Shown here in pieces: positions 37,818 to 48,766 of a stretch of DNA of 64,000 bases. This stretch comes from Nostoc sp. PCC 7524 (GTDB taxonomy: Bacteria > Cyanobacteriota > Cyanobacteriia > Cyanobacteriales > Nostocaceae): contig NC_019684.1 in the NCBI RefSeq assembly GCF_000316645.1, positions 6,273,501 through 6,337,500 of the forward strand, given 5' to 3'. The translations under genes and the position numbers were made by a program. The stretch's first letter is position 1. Every line of letters begins with the position of its first letter. Under the pieces are notes generated by a model. The model was not told the origin of the DNA and did not search any database. It saw only the letters and a program-made list of their open reading frames with translations.

Positions 37818-38211
37818 TATTTTTTGGTTGAATGAAAAAATCATACTGGCTATTCATGATGACCAGTTAGCTGTACATGGTGGAAGATCCGGTATAAGGG
37901 ACTACAATCTACTTCTAGCCAGTTTAGATAGACCGAAAAATCTTTTGGCTTACGGAGAGCCAACTCCTAATATTTTTGATTTAGCTGCTGCTTATGCTTT
38001 TGGATTCACAAATAACCATGCGTTCATAGATGGTAATAAACGAGTGGGTTTTGTTGCAGCAGCTACTTTTCTGGAATTAAATGGCTACTCCTTTGATGTT
38101 CCTGAAGTAGAAGTTGTTTTTACCTTTGAAAGACTAGCCGATAAAAAAGAAACACAAGAATCTATAGGGATTTGGTTTAAAAATAATTCTATTGAAAATA
38201 GCACTGAGTAA
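37801..38211 (+). CDS. doc: Doc-family (Fic-fold) toxin
   Basis: A 136-residue Doc-type protein. The active-site loop is HAFIDGNKRVGF, matching the Doc motif HxFx(D/N)(G/A)NKR. In phage P1, Doc phosphorylates EF-Tu and stops translation. The start is a GTG inside the end of the antitoxin gene, so translation is coupled. A characteristic early segment, LNEKIILAIHDDQLAVHGGR, places the start. The pair forms a chromosomal type II toxin-antitoxin module with an AbrB-type partner in place of Phd. Confidence 0.9.
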   Translation: MSWQSNIFWLNEKIILAIHDDQLAVHGGRSGIRDYNLLLASLDRPKNLLAYGEPTPNIFDLAAAYAFGFTNNHAFIDGNKRVGFVAAATFLELNGYSFDVPEVEVVFTFERLADKKETQESIGIWFKNNSIENSTE

Positions 38212-38693
38212 TTAAAGAAGCCCGATCGCTCTACTCATTCCACTATTGGGTTAAAGGCCGCTAAAGCTTCAGGAATAGCGATCGCTAGTTAAATTAAAAA
38301 AATTTGATTCGCTCAACATCATTTTTGGGCAAGTTAGTAAATAAACAAGGGATTGTTTGCAATCTTTATTTACAATGTATCTCTTTTTATAGGTATCTCA
38401 GTGGACACCTAAACACGTTTTTCACTGCTAAAGTGCAAGCCCCGTTAATTCAGCAAGCAAAAGACACACGCCAAACAAAGCGCGATCACGCGGGTTGACA
38501 AACCCCTGAGTAAATAAGATATTAATTTGGTCAGGGATGAGAATTTCTGCCCTGCCGCAACGATTTATTTTCATAGGGTCTAGCCTACATTGTCTTCTGG
38601 CACAAAATTGAATAGTCAAAACTATAAATAAAACATTAGGAAATGCCCTTATTTCTTAAAAGCTATTACTTCACTTTGTAAGAGAGTTGTATC
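38212..38693. other. Spacer after the AbrB-Doc module
   Basis: About 480 bases without a credible gene. HIP1-type octamer or near-octamer sites lie near 38223 and 38279. The remainder is AT-rich. A TTGTAAGAGAG segment precedes the glycosyltransferase start and is its likely ribosome site region. Confidence 0.4.
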
Positions 38694-40316
38694 ATGCAAT
38701 TGAAAAAACTTTTACGATTGGCTATTAATAGCAATAATATTAAGCAGCCACATCTTATACTTGGCAGTTTGATGCTGATTGGTTTGGTATTACGTCTACC
38801 AAGTCTCAGCTTAGGTGCTTGGCGGGATGAAGGGTCAACTTATTTCAATGCACTTCCAATAGATTTGCGCGAAGTAATTAATACTGTTATTTATAGCGAA
38901 CTCAATCCCCCTGGTTTTTACCTAATTATGCACCAATGGATACAGTGGTTTGGTGCAGACGATGTCAGTTTTAAACTGCCTGCATTCATTTTTGGCATAT
39001 TGCTAATTCCTGCCACTTATACACTAGGTTCTCTATTAAGTTCACGTACAATTGGACTCATTGCTGCTGCTGTAACTACTTTTGCACCAGAAGCTATCTA
39101 TTACTCTCAAGAGGCTCGACCCTATACTCTAGCAGCTTTGCTATGCTGTTTAGTAGTATTTTTATACTGCAAAGCCATCTATAGTAAAAAAGCAAAATCG
39201 TATTTATTAGGTTTTGTAATTTGTGCAACTACATTACTTTATGTACAGTATACAGGTTTAATTTTGCTTGCTAGTCTTGCCATCATTACTCTTTATCTGA
39301 AATGGCGCGGTGTAGCAAATATTCGTCTAACGCGATTTGTTATGGCTTATATAATAATCTTTTTGCTATTCACACCTTGGTTGCAAGTTTTTTTAACACA
39401 TTTGCATACTGGTCTTCCTTGGTATACTAAAAAACCTTGGTTAATGCGACCTAAAATATTATATGAAAATTTTCAGTATACTTTACCTATAATTAGATGG
39501 CGAGGACTCGCAGAACTGATTATTTTGTTAGCATTAATTATTCAAGCAAGTCAGTTTTTTTCTCGTAGTAAGCAATTTGTTAACCAATGGGAATTACGGC
39601 TAAAAACATATACATTAATTTTGAATTTAAATGCCTTGATATCAACTATTGTAGTAGCTGCACTTTCCTATAGTGGACGCTATATGTTTCCTTTTGCGCC
39701 CCTTGCTTGGGTAGTCTATAGTAGTAGTGTCATCAATCTTCTCAAGCACATATATTATTACTGGAATGAAAAATTTAATCGTCTTAGTAAGCAGATAGTA
39801 TTAATTTTACTTGTTACTTCAATTATTTTAATTATTATACCCAATATAAAATACGCTATGTATTTAGGAAATAGCGAAAAATCGGGAATAAGATCACTAG
39901 CTGCTGATGTGCAGAAGAATGATCAAGAAAAGACTTTTTACCTTATTAATCCTGACTATTTAAGCCCTACATTTGGTTACTATTTTGCACATAAAAAAGT
40001 TGAATTTTATGGTGTTGGTCGATGGAATAATCCAGAAATATTTAGTCCTCAAGGCTATGCAGAAGTTTGGGGAAATCCAACATTGATATCAGATATAGAA
40101 CAGCGTATTCAAAATAAGATTCACGATGGTTATAGACAATTATTTTTTATTCAGCAAGCAAAGGTTATGAGTAATTATGGAAAAATGAAATATAGCGTAG
40201 CTAACGAAGTTTTACCAAGATTAAAGAGAAATTATCCATTACTAGAAAAAACTGACTATCCTGGTAAAAATGAATCTATAACTCTTTATAAATTTTCACT
40301 AATAAAGAAGGAGTAA
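38694..40316 (+). CDS. GT-C (family 39-like) membrane glycosyltransferase
   Basis: A 540-residue protein with about ten to twelve hydrophobic helices. Near the N-terminus GAWRDEGSTYFNALP carries the acidic catalytic signature of lipid-dependent GT-C enzymes (Asp-Glu after the first helix). Further motifs are LNPPGFYLIMHQWI and APEAIYYSQEARPYTLAALL, typical of the ArnT/PMT superfamily. Such enzymes move a sugar from a polyprenyl-phosphate carrier to lipid, glycan or protein at the outer face of the membrane; the acceptor is unknown. The gene is noticeably AT-richer than its neighbours. Confidence 0.85.
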   Translation: MQLKKLLRLAINSNNIKQPHLILGSLMLIGLVLRLPSLSLGAWRDEGSTYFNALPIDLREVINTVIYSELNPPGFYLIMHQWIQWFGADDVSFKLPAFIFGILLIPATYTLGSLLSSRTIGLIAAAVTTFAPEAIYYSQEARPYTLAALLCCLVVFLYCKAIYSKKAKSYLLGFVICATTLLYVQYTGLILLASLAIITLYLKWRGVANIRLTRFVMAYIIIFLLFTPWLQVFLTHLHTGLPWYTKKPWLMRPKILYENFQYTLPIIRWRGLAELIILLALIIQASQFFSRSKQFVNQWELRLKTYTLILNLNALISTIVVAALSYSGRYMFPFAPLAWVVYSSSVINLLKHIYYYWNEKFNRLSKQIVLILLVTSIILIIIPNIKYAMYLGNSEKSGIRSLAADVQKNDQEKTFYLINPDYLSPTFGYYFAHKKVEFYGVGRWNNPEIFSPQGYAEVWGNPTLISDIEQRIQNKIHDGYRQLFFIQQAKVMSNYGKMKYSVANEVLPRLKRNYPLLEKTDYPGKNESITLYKFSLIKKE

Positions 40317-40473
40317 TATGCCTTAATTGACTTACGGCACGATATGTTTTTCAAAAGTAAGAAATTCAAAAATCGCTTTAAAATGTTTTGATGGAATTTG
40401 ACTAAGAAATTTTCTTCAGTACAATTTTGTCGGGAGCATATTATTTCCTGATTTTTGAGCATCACTAAGACCA

Positions 40474-40520
40474 AAAATAGCTAATTGCTAGTTTTAAACT
40501 CACCAGCAATTAGCTATTTT
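40474..40520. terminator. Bidirectional terminator between the glycosyltransferase gene and atpC
   Basis: AAAATAGCTAATTGCT (40474-40489) pairs perfectly over 16 bases with 40505-40520, ending in TTTT on either strand. It lies 25 bases beyond atpC and closes the ATP synthase operon. Confidence 0.85.
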
Positions 40521-40545
40521 GTTACAGCTAGCAATTGACTTATTC

Positions 40546-41493
40546 CTAACCCAGTGCTTCTGCACCGCCAACAACTTCCAGGAGTTCCTGGGTAATAGCA
40601 GCTTGGCGGGCTTTGTTGTAAGACAATGATAGGGTCTTGATTAATTCACCGGCGTTGTCGCTGGCGTTGCTCATGGCTGTCATCCGTGCTGCTAGTTCAC
40701 TAGCGGCAGATTCTTGCAATGCCCGTAAGAGTTGGTTACTCAAATACAATGGCAGCAAGGAATCCAGAATTTGTACTGGGTCTTGCTCAAAAATCATGTC
40801 ACGGGGCAAAGGCCGAACTTGGCTAGTGACTGTCTGCCGTTCAACTTCAAATTGACCGCCACGGGTTGTTAGACGGAAGATTTCGTCATCGGCTGCTTCA
40901 AAACCTTGGGGGTCAAGAGGTAGCAGAGTTTGGATAACTGGACGAGAACTAACTAAAGAAACAAACCGAGTGTAGACTAACTCGATGCGGTCTACTTTTT
41001 CGGAGAGGAACAAAGACAGCAATTCGTCAGCAATCTTTGTTGCTTCTTCGGCAGTGGGAATTTGTTCTAAGCCACTGTAGGTAGCATCAACAGGTTGGTC
41101 GCGGCGTTGGAAATATTGGGTAGCTTTGCGTCCAACAATGACAAAGGTGTAATCTAAACCTTCGGCTTTGAGTTCCTTCGCGCGGTTTTCAGCGCGACGG
41201 ATGACGTTGTTGTTGTAACCGCCACACAGACCTCTGTCACCGGAAATGACCAGCAACCCGACTGATTTAACTTCCCGTTTTTTCAGTAGGGGTAGGTCTA
41301 CATCTTCAAACCGCAACCGGGTTTGCAAACCATACAAAACTTGTGCCAAGCGGTCAGCAAAGGGACGAGTGGCAATTACTTGTTCTTGGGCGCGACGTAC
41401 TCTAGCCGCAGCCACCAGCCGCATAGCTTCTGTGATTTTTTTGGTATTTTTGACCGACTGAATGCGATCGCGTATTGATTTAAGGTTAGGCAT
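40546..41493 (-). CDS. atpC: ATP synthase subunit gamma
   Basis: Central rotor shaft of F1. The Met at 41493 ([20 protein letters not shown]) is the family start and gives 315 residues; the frame runs open to 41577 but the extra 28 residues are spacer. The cyanobacterial/chloroplast-specific insertion is visible around residues 195-235 ([20 protein letters not shown]), without the regulatory Cys pair of chloroplasts. The C-terminal helix ends [18 protein letters not shown]. It is the last gene of the atp operon; the 184-base gap after atpA contains a GGGCT/AGCCC hairpin. Confidence 0.97.
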   Translation of the reverse strand: MPNLKSIRDRIQSVKNTKKITEAMRLVAAARVRRAQEQVIATRPFADRLAQVLYGLQTRLRFEDVDLPLLKKREVKSVGLLVISGDRGLCGGYNNNVIRRAENRAKELKAEGLDYTFVIVGRKATQYFQRRDQPVDATYSGLEQIPTAEEATKIADELLSLFLSEKVDRIELVYTRFVSLVSSRPVIQTLLPLDPQGFEAADDEIFRLTTRGGQFEVERQTVTSQVRPLPRDMIFEQDPVQILDSLLPLYLSNQLLRALQESAASELAARMTAMSNASDNAGELIKTLSLSYNKARQAAITQELLEVVGGAEALG

Positions 41494-41677
41494 ATTCTTA
41501 AGTTCCGAGTCCTGAGTTCTGTTAGCGGTAGCGGGGCTTTTAGCCCGTCCTGAGTTACAGAATGTGCTGAATGCCAAGCTGGGGAGGAATTTTTTCGATC
41601 AGAGTTCACAAATAAATTTGCTTAACTCTTAACTCCTACTTTCACTCAGCACTCAGCACTCAATACTCAGCACTATA

Positions 41678-43198
41678 CTAAGCTGTAGCTTTGAAGGTTT
41701 TTTTGTATTCGTCTAAAGCTGCCTTCAATGCTTTTTCTTCATCATCACCCAGTACCTTCTTAGACTGTACGTCTTGGAAGTAGGGGTTAGCGCCGGATTT
41801 CAAGTAATCTCTGAAACCTTTGGTGAAGGTGGTTACTTTATCTACAGGGATATCATCTAAGTAACCGTTAATACCAGCATAGAGAATTGCTACTTGTTCA
41901 GCTACGGACAGAGGTTGGTTTTGGGGCTGTTTCAGTAGTTCCCGCAAACGTTGACCCCGTGCCAATTGGTCTTGGGTAGCTTTATCTAGGTCGGAAGCAA
42001 ATTGCGCGAAGGCTTGCAGGTCATCAAACTGTGCCAGTTCCAGTTTAATCTTACCGGCAACTTTCTTCATGGCTTTAGTTTGAGCCGCAGAACCTACACG
42101 GGATACAGAGATACCGGGGTTTACAGCCGGGCGTACACCAGCGTTGAACAAGTCAGAAGATAAGAAAATCTGACCGTCGGTGATGGAAATTACGTTGGTA
42201 GGAATGTATGCGGAAACGTCACCAGCTTGGGTTTCGATGATGGGTAGGGCGGTCATGCTACCTTTACCCAATTCGTCGCTGAGTTTAGCAGCACGTTCCA
42301 ACAAGCGGGAGTGAATGTAGAATACGTCTCCGGGGTAAGCTTCCCGTCCGGGTGGACGACGCAGCAGCAAGGACATTTGGCGATAAGCTTGGGCTTGCTT
42401 GGACAAGTCGTCGTAGATTACTAGGGTAGCTTTGCCTTTGTACATGAAATACTCAGCAATGGTAGCACCTGTGTAGGGAGCCAAGAATTGCAGAGTAGCA
42501 GGTTCACTGGCGCTAGCTGCTACAACTACGGTGTAGTCCATTGCACCTTTTTCTTGCAGGGTTTGGACTACGTTGGCAACGGTAGAAGCTTTTTGACCAA
42601 CGGCAACGTAAACACAAACTACATCTTCACCCTTTTGGTTAATGATGGTGTCGATCGCGATCGCAGTTTTACCTGTTTGACGGTCGCCAATGATCAATTC
42701 CCGTTGACCCCGACCGATGGGAATCATGGAGTCAATCGCGGTGATACCAGTTTGCATCGGTTCATGTACAGACCGACGGGCAATAATACCGGGGGCTGGG
42801 GATTCAATCAAACGGGTTTCGCTGGTTTTGATGTCGCCTTTACCGTCGATAGCACGACCCAAAGCGTCTACAACACGACCAATCAGGGCTTCACCTACAC
42901 CCACCTGAGCAATTCTGCCGGTGGCGGTAACGGTGCTACCTTCTTGGATGTCGCGGCCTTCACCCATTAATACCGCGCCTACGTTGTCTTCTTCCAAGTT
43001 TTGGGCGATACCAACTGTGCCGTCTTCAAATTCTAAAAGTTCTCCAGCCATGGCCTTCTCTAGACCATAAATCCGGGCGATACCGTCGCCTACTTGCAAT
43101 ACAGTACCAACGTTAGCGACTTTTACTTCTTGGTCGTATTGCTCGATTTGCTGCTGAATAATACTGCTGATTTCGTCAGGTCTAATTGAAATGCTCAT
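41678..43198 (-). CDS. atpA: ATP synthase subunit alpha
   Basis: Non-catalytic nucleotide-binding subunit of F1, 506 residues. The P-loop is [14 protein letters not shown], and the N-terminal region ([20 protein letters not shown]) contacts the delta subunit. The family motif [17 protein letters not shown] is near residue 370. Length and start are canonical. It lies between atpD and atpC. Confidence 0.98.
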   Translation of the reverse strand: MSISIRPDEISSIIQQQIEQYDQEVKVANVGTVLQVGDGIARIYGLEKAMAGELLEFEDGTVGIAQNLEEDNVGAVLMGEGRDIQEGSTVTATGRIAQVGVGEALIGRVVDALGRAIDGKGDIKTSETRLIESPAPGIIARRSVHEPMQTGITAIDSMIPIGRGQRELIIGDRQTGKTAIAIDTIINQKGEDVVCVYVAVGQKASTVANVVQTLQEKGAMDYTVVVAASASEPATLQFLAPYTGATIAEYFMYKGKATLVIYDDLSKQAQAYRQMSLLLRRPPGREAYPGDVFYIHSRLLERAAKLSDELGKGSMTALPIIETQAGDVSAYIPTNVISITDGQIFLSSDLFNAGVRPAVNPGISVSRVGSAAQTKAMKKVAGKIKLELAQFDDLQAFAQFASDLDKATQDQLARGQRLRELLKQPQNQPLSVAEQVAILYAGINGYLDDIPVDKVTTFTKGFRDYLKSGANPYFQDVQSKKVLGDDEEKALKAALDEYKKTFKATA

Positions 43199-43239
43199 GT
43201 GTGTATCTTTTTTTCTTGCGAGACGGAAGATATGGAATA

Positions 43240-43259
43240 GACGCGATAATTATCGCGTC
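43240..43259. promoter_or_regulatory. 20-bp perfect palindrome between atpD and atpA
   Basis: GACGCGATAA followed directly by its reverse complement TTATCGCGTC, in the 130-base gap between atpD and atpA. It could be a protein-binding site or an mRNA hairpin affecting processing. There is no T-run, so full termination is unlikely. Confidence 0.45.
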
Positions 43260-43328
43260 CGCATTCAGCTTGAGGAGTTAAGAGTGAAGTCTTCATTTAC
43301 TTGCCTCCTAACATTTCCTCCTAACTTT

Positions 43329-43883
43329 CTAGCTACTGCTTAAACGCAAGGACAGGCGACGAAGTTGACCCCGGATACTGGAGTCTATTACCTGAGAGCC
43401 TACTTTGATAATCACACCACCGATCAGGTCACTGTCTACTTTGGTTTCTAGTTCTACCTGACGAGCCTTAGTGATGGCGAGTACCTTTTGGGTCACAGCT
43501 TGCTGTTGTTCTTCTGTGAGCGGTACAGCAGAAGTCACTTCCGCTAACACAGTTTGATTAAGTTGCCGCAATAGTGCTAGATACTGCTGGAGAATTTCTG
43601 CCAAGAAGAAAATCCGGCGTTTATCTACCAGTAGTAATAAGAAATTGCGTAAGTAAGGGTTGGCATCTGCGCCCAAAATTTGTTTAATCGCAGCCTTTTT
43701 GTTCTCGGCAGAAATAAAAGGGTTGTCGATAAAAGTTTTTAGCTGCTGGTTTCCGGAAAGTAGACTCAGCAAAGTACGCGCATCTGTGCCGAACTCTTCC
43801 GTCAAATTTTGCGATTGGGCGATGGACAACAGTGCCTGTGCATACGGCTGGGCTACTTCGGTGTTTGCTACTTTACTTGTCAT
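43329..43883 (-). CDS. atpD: ATP synthase subunit delta
   Basis: Links F1 to the peripheral stalk. The 184-residue protein has the N-terminal helical bundle (AQPYAQALLSIAQSQNLTEE) and the C-terminal signature DLIGGVIIKVGSQVIDSSIR. Length is normal. It starts 2 bases after the end of atpF, so translation is probably coupled. Confidence 0.96.
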   Translation of the reverse strand: MTSKVANTEVAQPYAQALLSIAQSQNLTEEFGTDARTLLSLLSGNQQLKTFIDNPFISAENKKAAIKQILGADANPYLRNFLLLLVDKRRIFFLAEILQQYLALLRQLNQTVLAEVTSAVPLTEEQQQAVTQKVLAITKARQVELETKVDSDLIGGVIIKVGSQVIDSSIRGQLRRLSLRLSSS

Positions 43884-43885
43884 AC

Positions 43886-44443
43886 CTAGCCTCCCAGTTG
43901 TGCAATGCTGCGGTCAATTAAAGCCTTTTGAGCATCATCAGCAATGCCGCCTTTGAGTTCTGTTTCGACCTTTTGCAATGCCAAAGCTACTACTCGCTGC
44001 CGCAACTGCGCGATCGCTTTATCTAGTTCTGCATTCAAGTCTGCTGCGCCAGCTGCTTGCAAGCGTTCAATGTCTACAGCAGCTTGTGCAATGATTGCTT
44101 GACTTGCAGTTTGGGCGCTCTCTTGAGCTGCTGTTTTGATTCTTTCAGCTTCTGCTTGCGCTTGCTCTAGCTTTTGTTGTGCCTCTTGCAGTTGTTTGGC
44201 TGCATTAGCGGCACGTTGTTCTGCATTCTTAATTGCTGTCTCGATGTTCTCGCGACGAGTTTTTAGGGTATTACCTAGCACCTTCCGCCCAAACACCAAC
44301 AGCACAGTAATAATAATGGCCAGGTTAATCAGGTTGGTTTCTAGAATATTAGTATTTAGACTAAAACCACCTTCCGCCGCACCCTCTGCCAATTCACCTC
44401 CAACGGCGCTGGCTTCCGCCATCAACAGTAAAAAAGTCCCCAT
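43886..44443 (-). CDS. atpF: ATP synthase subunit b
   Basis: Membrane-anchored peripheral stalk subunit, 185 residues. One transmembrane helix (about 38-55, [20 protein letters not shown]) is followed by a long Ala/Gln/Glu/Lys-rich coiled coil. A Met at residue 8 ([10 protein letters not shown]) is an alternative start. With atpG it makes the b/b' heterodimer of photosynthetic organisms. Confidence 0.96.
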   Translation of the reverse strand: MGTFLLLMAEASAVGGELAEGAAEGGFSLNTNILETNLINLAIIITVLLVFGRKVLGNTLKTRRENIETAIKNAEQRAANAAKQLQEAQQKLEQAQAEAERIKTAAQESAQTASQAIIAQAAVDIERLQAAGAADLNAELDKAIAQLRQRVVALALQKVETELKGGIADDAQKALIDRSIAQLGG

Positions 44444-44530
44444 GATTCTTCATCCACAACTGCGCTGCCAAAGGTTTGTCATTTGTCTTGTATCAATCAA
44501 TGACTAATGACTTATCACTAATTTGTTGAG

Positions 44531-45022
44531 TTAGCGGTGGCTTACTAGATCAGCTCCTAACAGCTTTTCTAGAATTTGGCGACTTAGGGCATCCACTTGT
44601 TGCTCTAAAGAAGCCAGGGCTTGCTGCTTTTGCTGCTCAATTTCACCAGCAGCTTTTTCTCGTTGCGCTTGAGCTTCTTGTTGTGCTGCGGCAATTTTTT
44701 GGGCAGCAATTTTTTGTGCCTCGGCTTGAGCGTCAGCAATAATTGTTTGGGCTTGCCGTCTAGCTCCTGCTAACTCTTGCTCATACTGCTGTGCCAAATT
44801 TTCAGCTTTTGACAAACGCTCTTGAGCTTCTAATTGATTTGTACGGATATATTCATTCCGTCCATCGATAGCGTTGCCTAGTGGTTTGTAAAGAGTGGAG
44901 TTCAACAACAAGGCTAACACTAAAAACTGGATTGCCATTAAAGGTAGGGTAGCGTCTAAATCAAACAGCCCCCCTTCTTTAGCAACCTCTTCCACAGCCA
45001 ATAAGGTGATCCAATGTGTCAT
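44531..45022 (-). CDS. atpG: ATP synthase subunit b'
   Basis: Second peripheral stalk subunit, 163 residues, found in cyanobacteria and other photosynthetic organisms. A hydrophobic N-terminal helix ([20 protein letters not shown]) is followed by a coiled coil with repeated Ala/Gln/Glu. It is homologous to but distinct from b. Its presence supports the cyanobacterial assignment. Confidence 0.96.
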   Translation of the reverse strand: MTHWITLLAVEEVAKEGGLFDLDATLPLMAIQFLVLALLLNSTLYKPLGNAIDGRNEYIRTNQLEAQERLSKAENLAQQYEQELAGARRQAQTIIADAQAEAQKIAAQKIAAAQQEAQAQREKAAGEIEQQKQQALASLEQQVDALSRQILEKLLGADLVSHR

Positions 45023-45137
45023 GGTTGCTTTTTCCTATCTACTATGCTTAGTCCTGAGTCCTGAGTTATTTAGTTATGAGTTACGAGTTGTGAGTTGTGA
45101 GCTTAACTCTTAACTCTTAACTCTTGTAACTCAGCGA

Positions 45138-45173
45138 GAAGTCAAAGCGGCGGTTTCCGCCGTTCTGAACTTC
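45138..45173 (-). promoter_or_regulatory. mRNA hairpin between atpH and atpG
   Basis: CGGCGG-TTT-CCGCCG (45148-45162) inside an outer GAAGT/ACTTC pair (45138-45142/45169-45173), in the 181-base gap after the c-subunit gene. No T-run follows. The strong stem could protect the 3' end of the upstream mRNA segment. Confidence 0.55.
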
Positions 45174-45203
45174 GGTGACTCAGCACTCAGTACCCGGTAC
45201 TGA

Positions 45204-45461
<258 letters not shown>

Positions 45462-45590
45462 TTACTTTACTGAATCGAATGGGTTTTGAAGTTGTGTTGC
45501 ATCAAGGGTCATTTGTCTTGCGCTTTTCGTTATTTTTGAACTAATAACTCATGACTCATGACCAATGACTCTCTTTCATCTGAGGTAATC

Positions 45591-46346
45591 TTAGTGATGT
45601 CCCTCATGCTCTTCGCCATGATGGTCTTCCATCGCTTCACCGATGTAAGCCGCGGCCAAAGTGGCAAAAATTAGTGCCTGGATGGCGCTGGTAAATAGTC
45701 CCAAAGCCATGACTGGCAAAGGTACAAATAAGGGAACTAATAATACCAATACACCAACTACAAGTTCATCAGCTAAGATGTTACCGAATAAACGGAAGCT
45801 TAGGGATAGGGGCTTAGTGAAGTCTTCAATAATCTTAAATGGCAACATGAACGATACAGGTTGTACGTAGTTGCCAAAATACCCCAAACCTTTTTTGCTG
45901 AACCCTGCATAAAAATATGCCAAAGATGTCAACAAAGCTAAAGCAACCGTGGTATTGATGTCACTTGTAGGTGCTGCTAATTCCCCTTCTGGCAAATGAA
46001 TCAGCTTGAAAGGAACTAGCGCCCCAGACCAATTTGACACAAAAATGAACAAAAACAAAGTGCCAACGAACGGCACCCAAGGGCGATATTCTTTTTCGCC
46101 AATCTGGTTTTTAGCCAAATCCCGAATGAATTCGAGGGCATACTCCATGAGGTTCTGTATGCCACTGGGAATTCGCTTAATATTACTGCTTGCTGCTACA
46201 GAAACTAGCACTAACAAGCCAATAACAAACCAGGATGTGAGAAACACCTGACCATGCAATTTTAAGTTACCTATTTGCCAGTACAGATGTTTTCCCACTT
46301 CCAATTCGGCAAGTGGAACAGAATAGAAGTTCAGAAAATTCAGCAT
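45591..46346 (-). CDS. atpI: ATP synthase subunit a
   Basis: Proton-channel subunit of Fo, 251 residues with about five to six membrane helices. The essential Arg lies in [15 protein letters not shown], and the segment [20 protein letters not shown] ends in the His-rich tail typical of cyanobacterial a subunits. It stands second in the operon, after atp1. Confidence 0.97.
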   Translation of the reverse strand: MLNFLNFYSVPLAELEVGKHLYWQIGNLKLHGQVFLTSWFVIGLLVLVSVAASSNIKRIPSGIQNLMEYALEFIRDLAKNQIGEKEYRPWVPFVGTLFLFIFVSNWSGALVPFKLIHLPEGELAAPTSDINTTVALALLTSLAYFYAGFSKKGLGYFGNYVQPVSFMLPFKIIEDFTKPLSLSFRLFGNILADELVVGVLVLLVPLFVPLPVMALGLFTSAIQALIFATLAAAYIGEAMEDHHGEEHEGHH

Positions 46347-46398
46347 TTTCTTTCCATTTCAAATACTTCTCCAAGCTTAACTGGAGAAGAGGAGCCTT

Positions 46399-46860
46399 TT
46401 AAGGTTGCCGGAGCTTTGGCGAGTCAGAGATAAAAGACACCCTAACTACATAGATGATGAGCGTAGCTTTATAGGTGAGAAATCCCAAAAATATGGGCAT
46501 GATTTGTAGTTGATTCCACCGCGATGCTAGCAAAATCAGAGCTACTAACAGGGCTAACCGAGTTTTACTCAGTTGCTGTTTTTCTCTACCTAAACGCTCA
46601 ACGTCTTTCGCCAACATTCTCAAGTAAACCACACCTGTACACGCCCCCAATAAATAATTCAGGGCAATGTTTAGGGAGTAAAAAATCCAGACAGAGATAA
46701 AAATAATCCCTGTTAAGACAAGTGTGATTAGCAACAACTCCTGATAGAGTTGATAGAACTCCTGCATAGAAGAGTCTACTGGTTCTGTGTCCTCAAAACC
46801 AGGCTGAGTATCTTGTCGCGTTGTCTGAGTGGGTGCTATTGATTCGTCTGACAAGCTCAC
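46399..46860 (-). CDS. atp1: ATP synthase protein I
   Basis: A 153-residue assembly-type membrane protein at the head of the operon. The N-terminal about 35 residues are hydrophilic; about four hydrophobic helices follow (for example [20 protein letters not shown]). A conserved block is [20 protein letters not shown]. AtpI/Atp1 proteins assist c-ring assembly or magnesium supply and are not part of the finished enzyme. The first-gene position is standard in cyanobacteria. Confidence 0.88.
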   Translation of the reverse strand: MSLSDESIAPTQTTRQDTQPGFEDTEPVDSSMQEFYQLYQELLLITLVLTGIIFISVWIFYSLNIALNYLLGACTGVVYLRMLAKDVERLGREKQQLSKTRLALLVALILLASRWNQLQIMPIFLGFLTYKATLIIYVVRVSFISDSPKLRQP

Positions 46861-47444
46861 GGGACTTGAAACCAGTACAGCTAATTATGGTGACTGCACA
46901 TTCAGTCAGCTGAATCATATCACGATCCGGTAACAATACTTTAGAAAAAAACAATTAACTTCTTGTTACACTGACACCGACAGAAAAGAGCGACTCTCAG
47001 CAATTAGAGAGCAGGTTTAAAAACCAAGTCTAGTATGCACTCATCAAGCCAATTTTACTGACCGAAAATTCCGAATTTTACTTGATTTGAATAAACTGCT
47101 ATCCTCCAATCTGGTTTTTTGAGTGTCCAGTTAGTTCTGTTGTGATTAAGTCTGTTTTCATCAACTCAGCTAGTGTTTGAGGCGCAATCACATCACTGCT
47201 GGATTTTAAAAAACTCTGACTTATGGAGTGATCATCATCAGATGTTGAGCAACTGCTGGTCACACTTCTACTTTACATGAGATTTTCTGAAAGCGGTTGT
47301 AGGCGATCGCCCATCACAATCCTAGGGTGTAGGGGTGTTGTTTACCTATGTTCCTACACACTTTTTTTAGATTATCAAGAAAGGCAGGGGGCAGAGGGCA
47401 GGAGGCAGAAGGGATGTATTTGTTATGCCGAATACCAGAACTAT
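46861..47444. other. Upstream region of the ATP synthase operon
   Basis: About 580 bases, no gene seen. It should hold the atp operon promoter. A CTCTC/GAGAG hairpin lies near 46994, a HIP1 octamer near 47303, and a G/A-rich tract at about 47380-47412. I cannot assign a -35/-10 pair with confidence. Confidence 0.4.
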
Positions 47445-47478
47445 AAAAGGCCTCTGTCTCCAGCATAGGTGCCTTTTT
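47445..47478 (-). terminator. Terminator downstream of the methyltransferase gene
   Basis: AAAAGGC (47445-47451) pairs with GCCTTTT (47471-47477). On the minus strand the stem is followed by TTTTATAG. It lies about 35 bases past the methyltransferase stop. Confidence 0.5.
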
Positions 47479-47513
47479 CAAGGGTTCTCAGCCTGGATTT
47501 TGGAGCAACGTAA

Positions 47514-48695
47514 TTAAGCTGGTGTTAACATCACTAGCTGCTGCTGCAACAGTGTTCTCACTCCCTCTAATCCTAGTTCTACAGTTGCCAAAATCTCAGC
47601 TACTGAGGAATTACCATCACACTTTTGCAAAAACTCAAATTCAGCAGGTGACAAGTTGACAATCTGGTAGTCGTAATTAAATATACACTGGCTAGGAAAT
47701 CCATCAATACAAGGATTTAGTTCGGGAATTGCTGACAAGAGAGTATGATCATCTGACCAGTCGGTTTTGGTGATGGGTGGACGACCGAGGAAAAATTCGT
47801 AATGTGTGACTTCGGGGTCGAGTAATTCTATTAAACGGTAACGTTGGCGATCGCTCAACTGTTGCGCCCGTTCGATTAACTCTGGTGCTTTGCCCAAAAG
47901 TCTATCTAAATTCCAAAAATTCGGATTGGAGAAACCAATAAACTCTAATTCTGAAGCATCAATTAATTCAAACAGAGTTTCGATGTTGTAGTCAATCTCT
48001 TGGGGATGAACATACATATCAGCAAAGCATTCATCCCTTTGGTTTTCCATTGCCCAGCGTTCTTTTTCCCGCTTGAGAATGCGGTTGTTTTCTGGAAGAG
48101 AAGCAAATATTTGTCTTCCGACTTGTACACCGTCGCGGTAATCGCCTCTTTTTTCATTTTGCAGGAGAGCGATCGCTTTTTGCATCAACTGTATTTCCCA
48201 GCGTCCCAACTCCCCGTAGACAAAAATGTGCATTAAGCCACCAGGGGCTAATTTTTTGGCTAAAGCTTGTATACCACGGATGGGGTCGGGTAGGTGATGC
48301 AACACACCCACACAGTTAATTAAATCAAACTCACCCGGTAATTGTGCGACATCATACAAACTCAGGTGATGAAATTCTACACGGTCAGCACCAGAACTTT
48401 GACAACGTGCTTTTGCTACCTCTAATGTACCGGAACTTAAATCAATTCCTACTACCTGCGCCTGGGGGTTGAGATGTACCAAATATTCTGTCCCCACTCC
48501 TGAACCACAGCCAGCATCCAAAATCCGAATATCCTGCTTTGCTGGTTTGCGTTCCGTACAAAAACTGTAAGCAGCTAACCAATTCCAACGCCAATTGTAA
48601 CCAGGGGGTGGTTCATCTAGGATGGGTTCGGGCGGGAAAGGGTAAGTATCGTAGAGTTTGGCAACAGCACTACTAACAGTTTGGGTATCGGACAT
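47514..48695 (-). CDS. Class I SAM-dependent methyltransferase with C-terminal domain
   Basis: About 393 residues from the Met at 48695 (MSDTQTVSSAVAKLYDTYPF); the frame opens 9 bases earlier. The Rossmann methyltransferase core shows motif I ILDAGCGSGVGTEYL, the acidic strand VVGIDLSSG, and FDLINCVGVLHHLPDP. The N-terminal YDTYPFPPEPI-type motif and a C-terminal about 120-residue helical domain occur in a conserved cyanobacterial group. The substrate is unknown. It lies between the atp operon and the accessory island. Confidence 0.85.
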   Translation of the reverse strand: MSDTQTVSSAVAKLYDTYPFPPEPILDEPPPGYNWRWNWLAAYSFCTERKPAKQDIRILDAGCGSGVGTEYLVHLNPQAQVVGIDLSSGTLEVAKARCQSSGADRVEFHHLSLYDVAQLPGEFDLINCVGVLHHLPDPIRGIQALAKKLAPGGLMHIFVYGELGRWEIQLMQKAIALLQNEKRGDYRDGVQVGRQIFASLPENNRILKREKERWAMENQRDECFADMYVHPQEIDYNIETLFELIDASELEFIGFSNPNFWNLDRLLGKAPELIERAQQLSDRQRYRLIELLDPEVTHYEFFLGRPPITKTDWSDDHTLLSAIPELNPCIDGFPSQCIFNYDYQIVNLSPAEFEFLQKCDGNSSVAEILATVELGLEGVRTLLQQQLVMLTPA

Positions 48696-48766
48696 GATCA
48701 GCAAGAACGCAGCATTTTTGAGTTTAGCGGATAGGTGTAATTAGGGCAAAGGTGACTATAAAAACC

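Noticed and set aside
42488..42970. 160-codon frame opposite atpA
   Set aside because: Antisense shadow of a strongly biased, conserved gene; its protein has no domain character.
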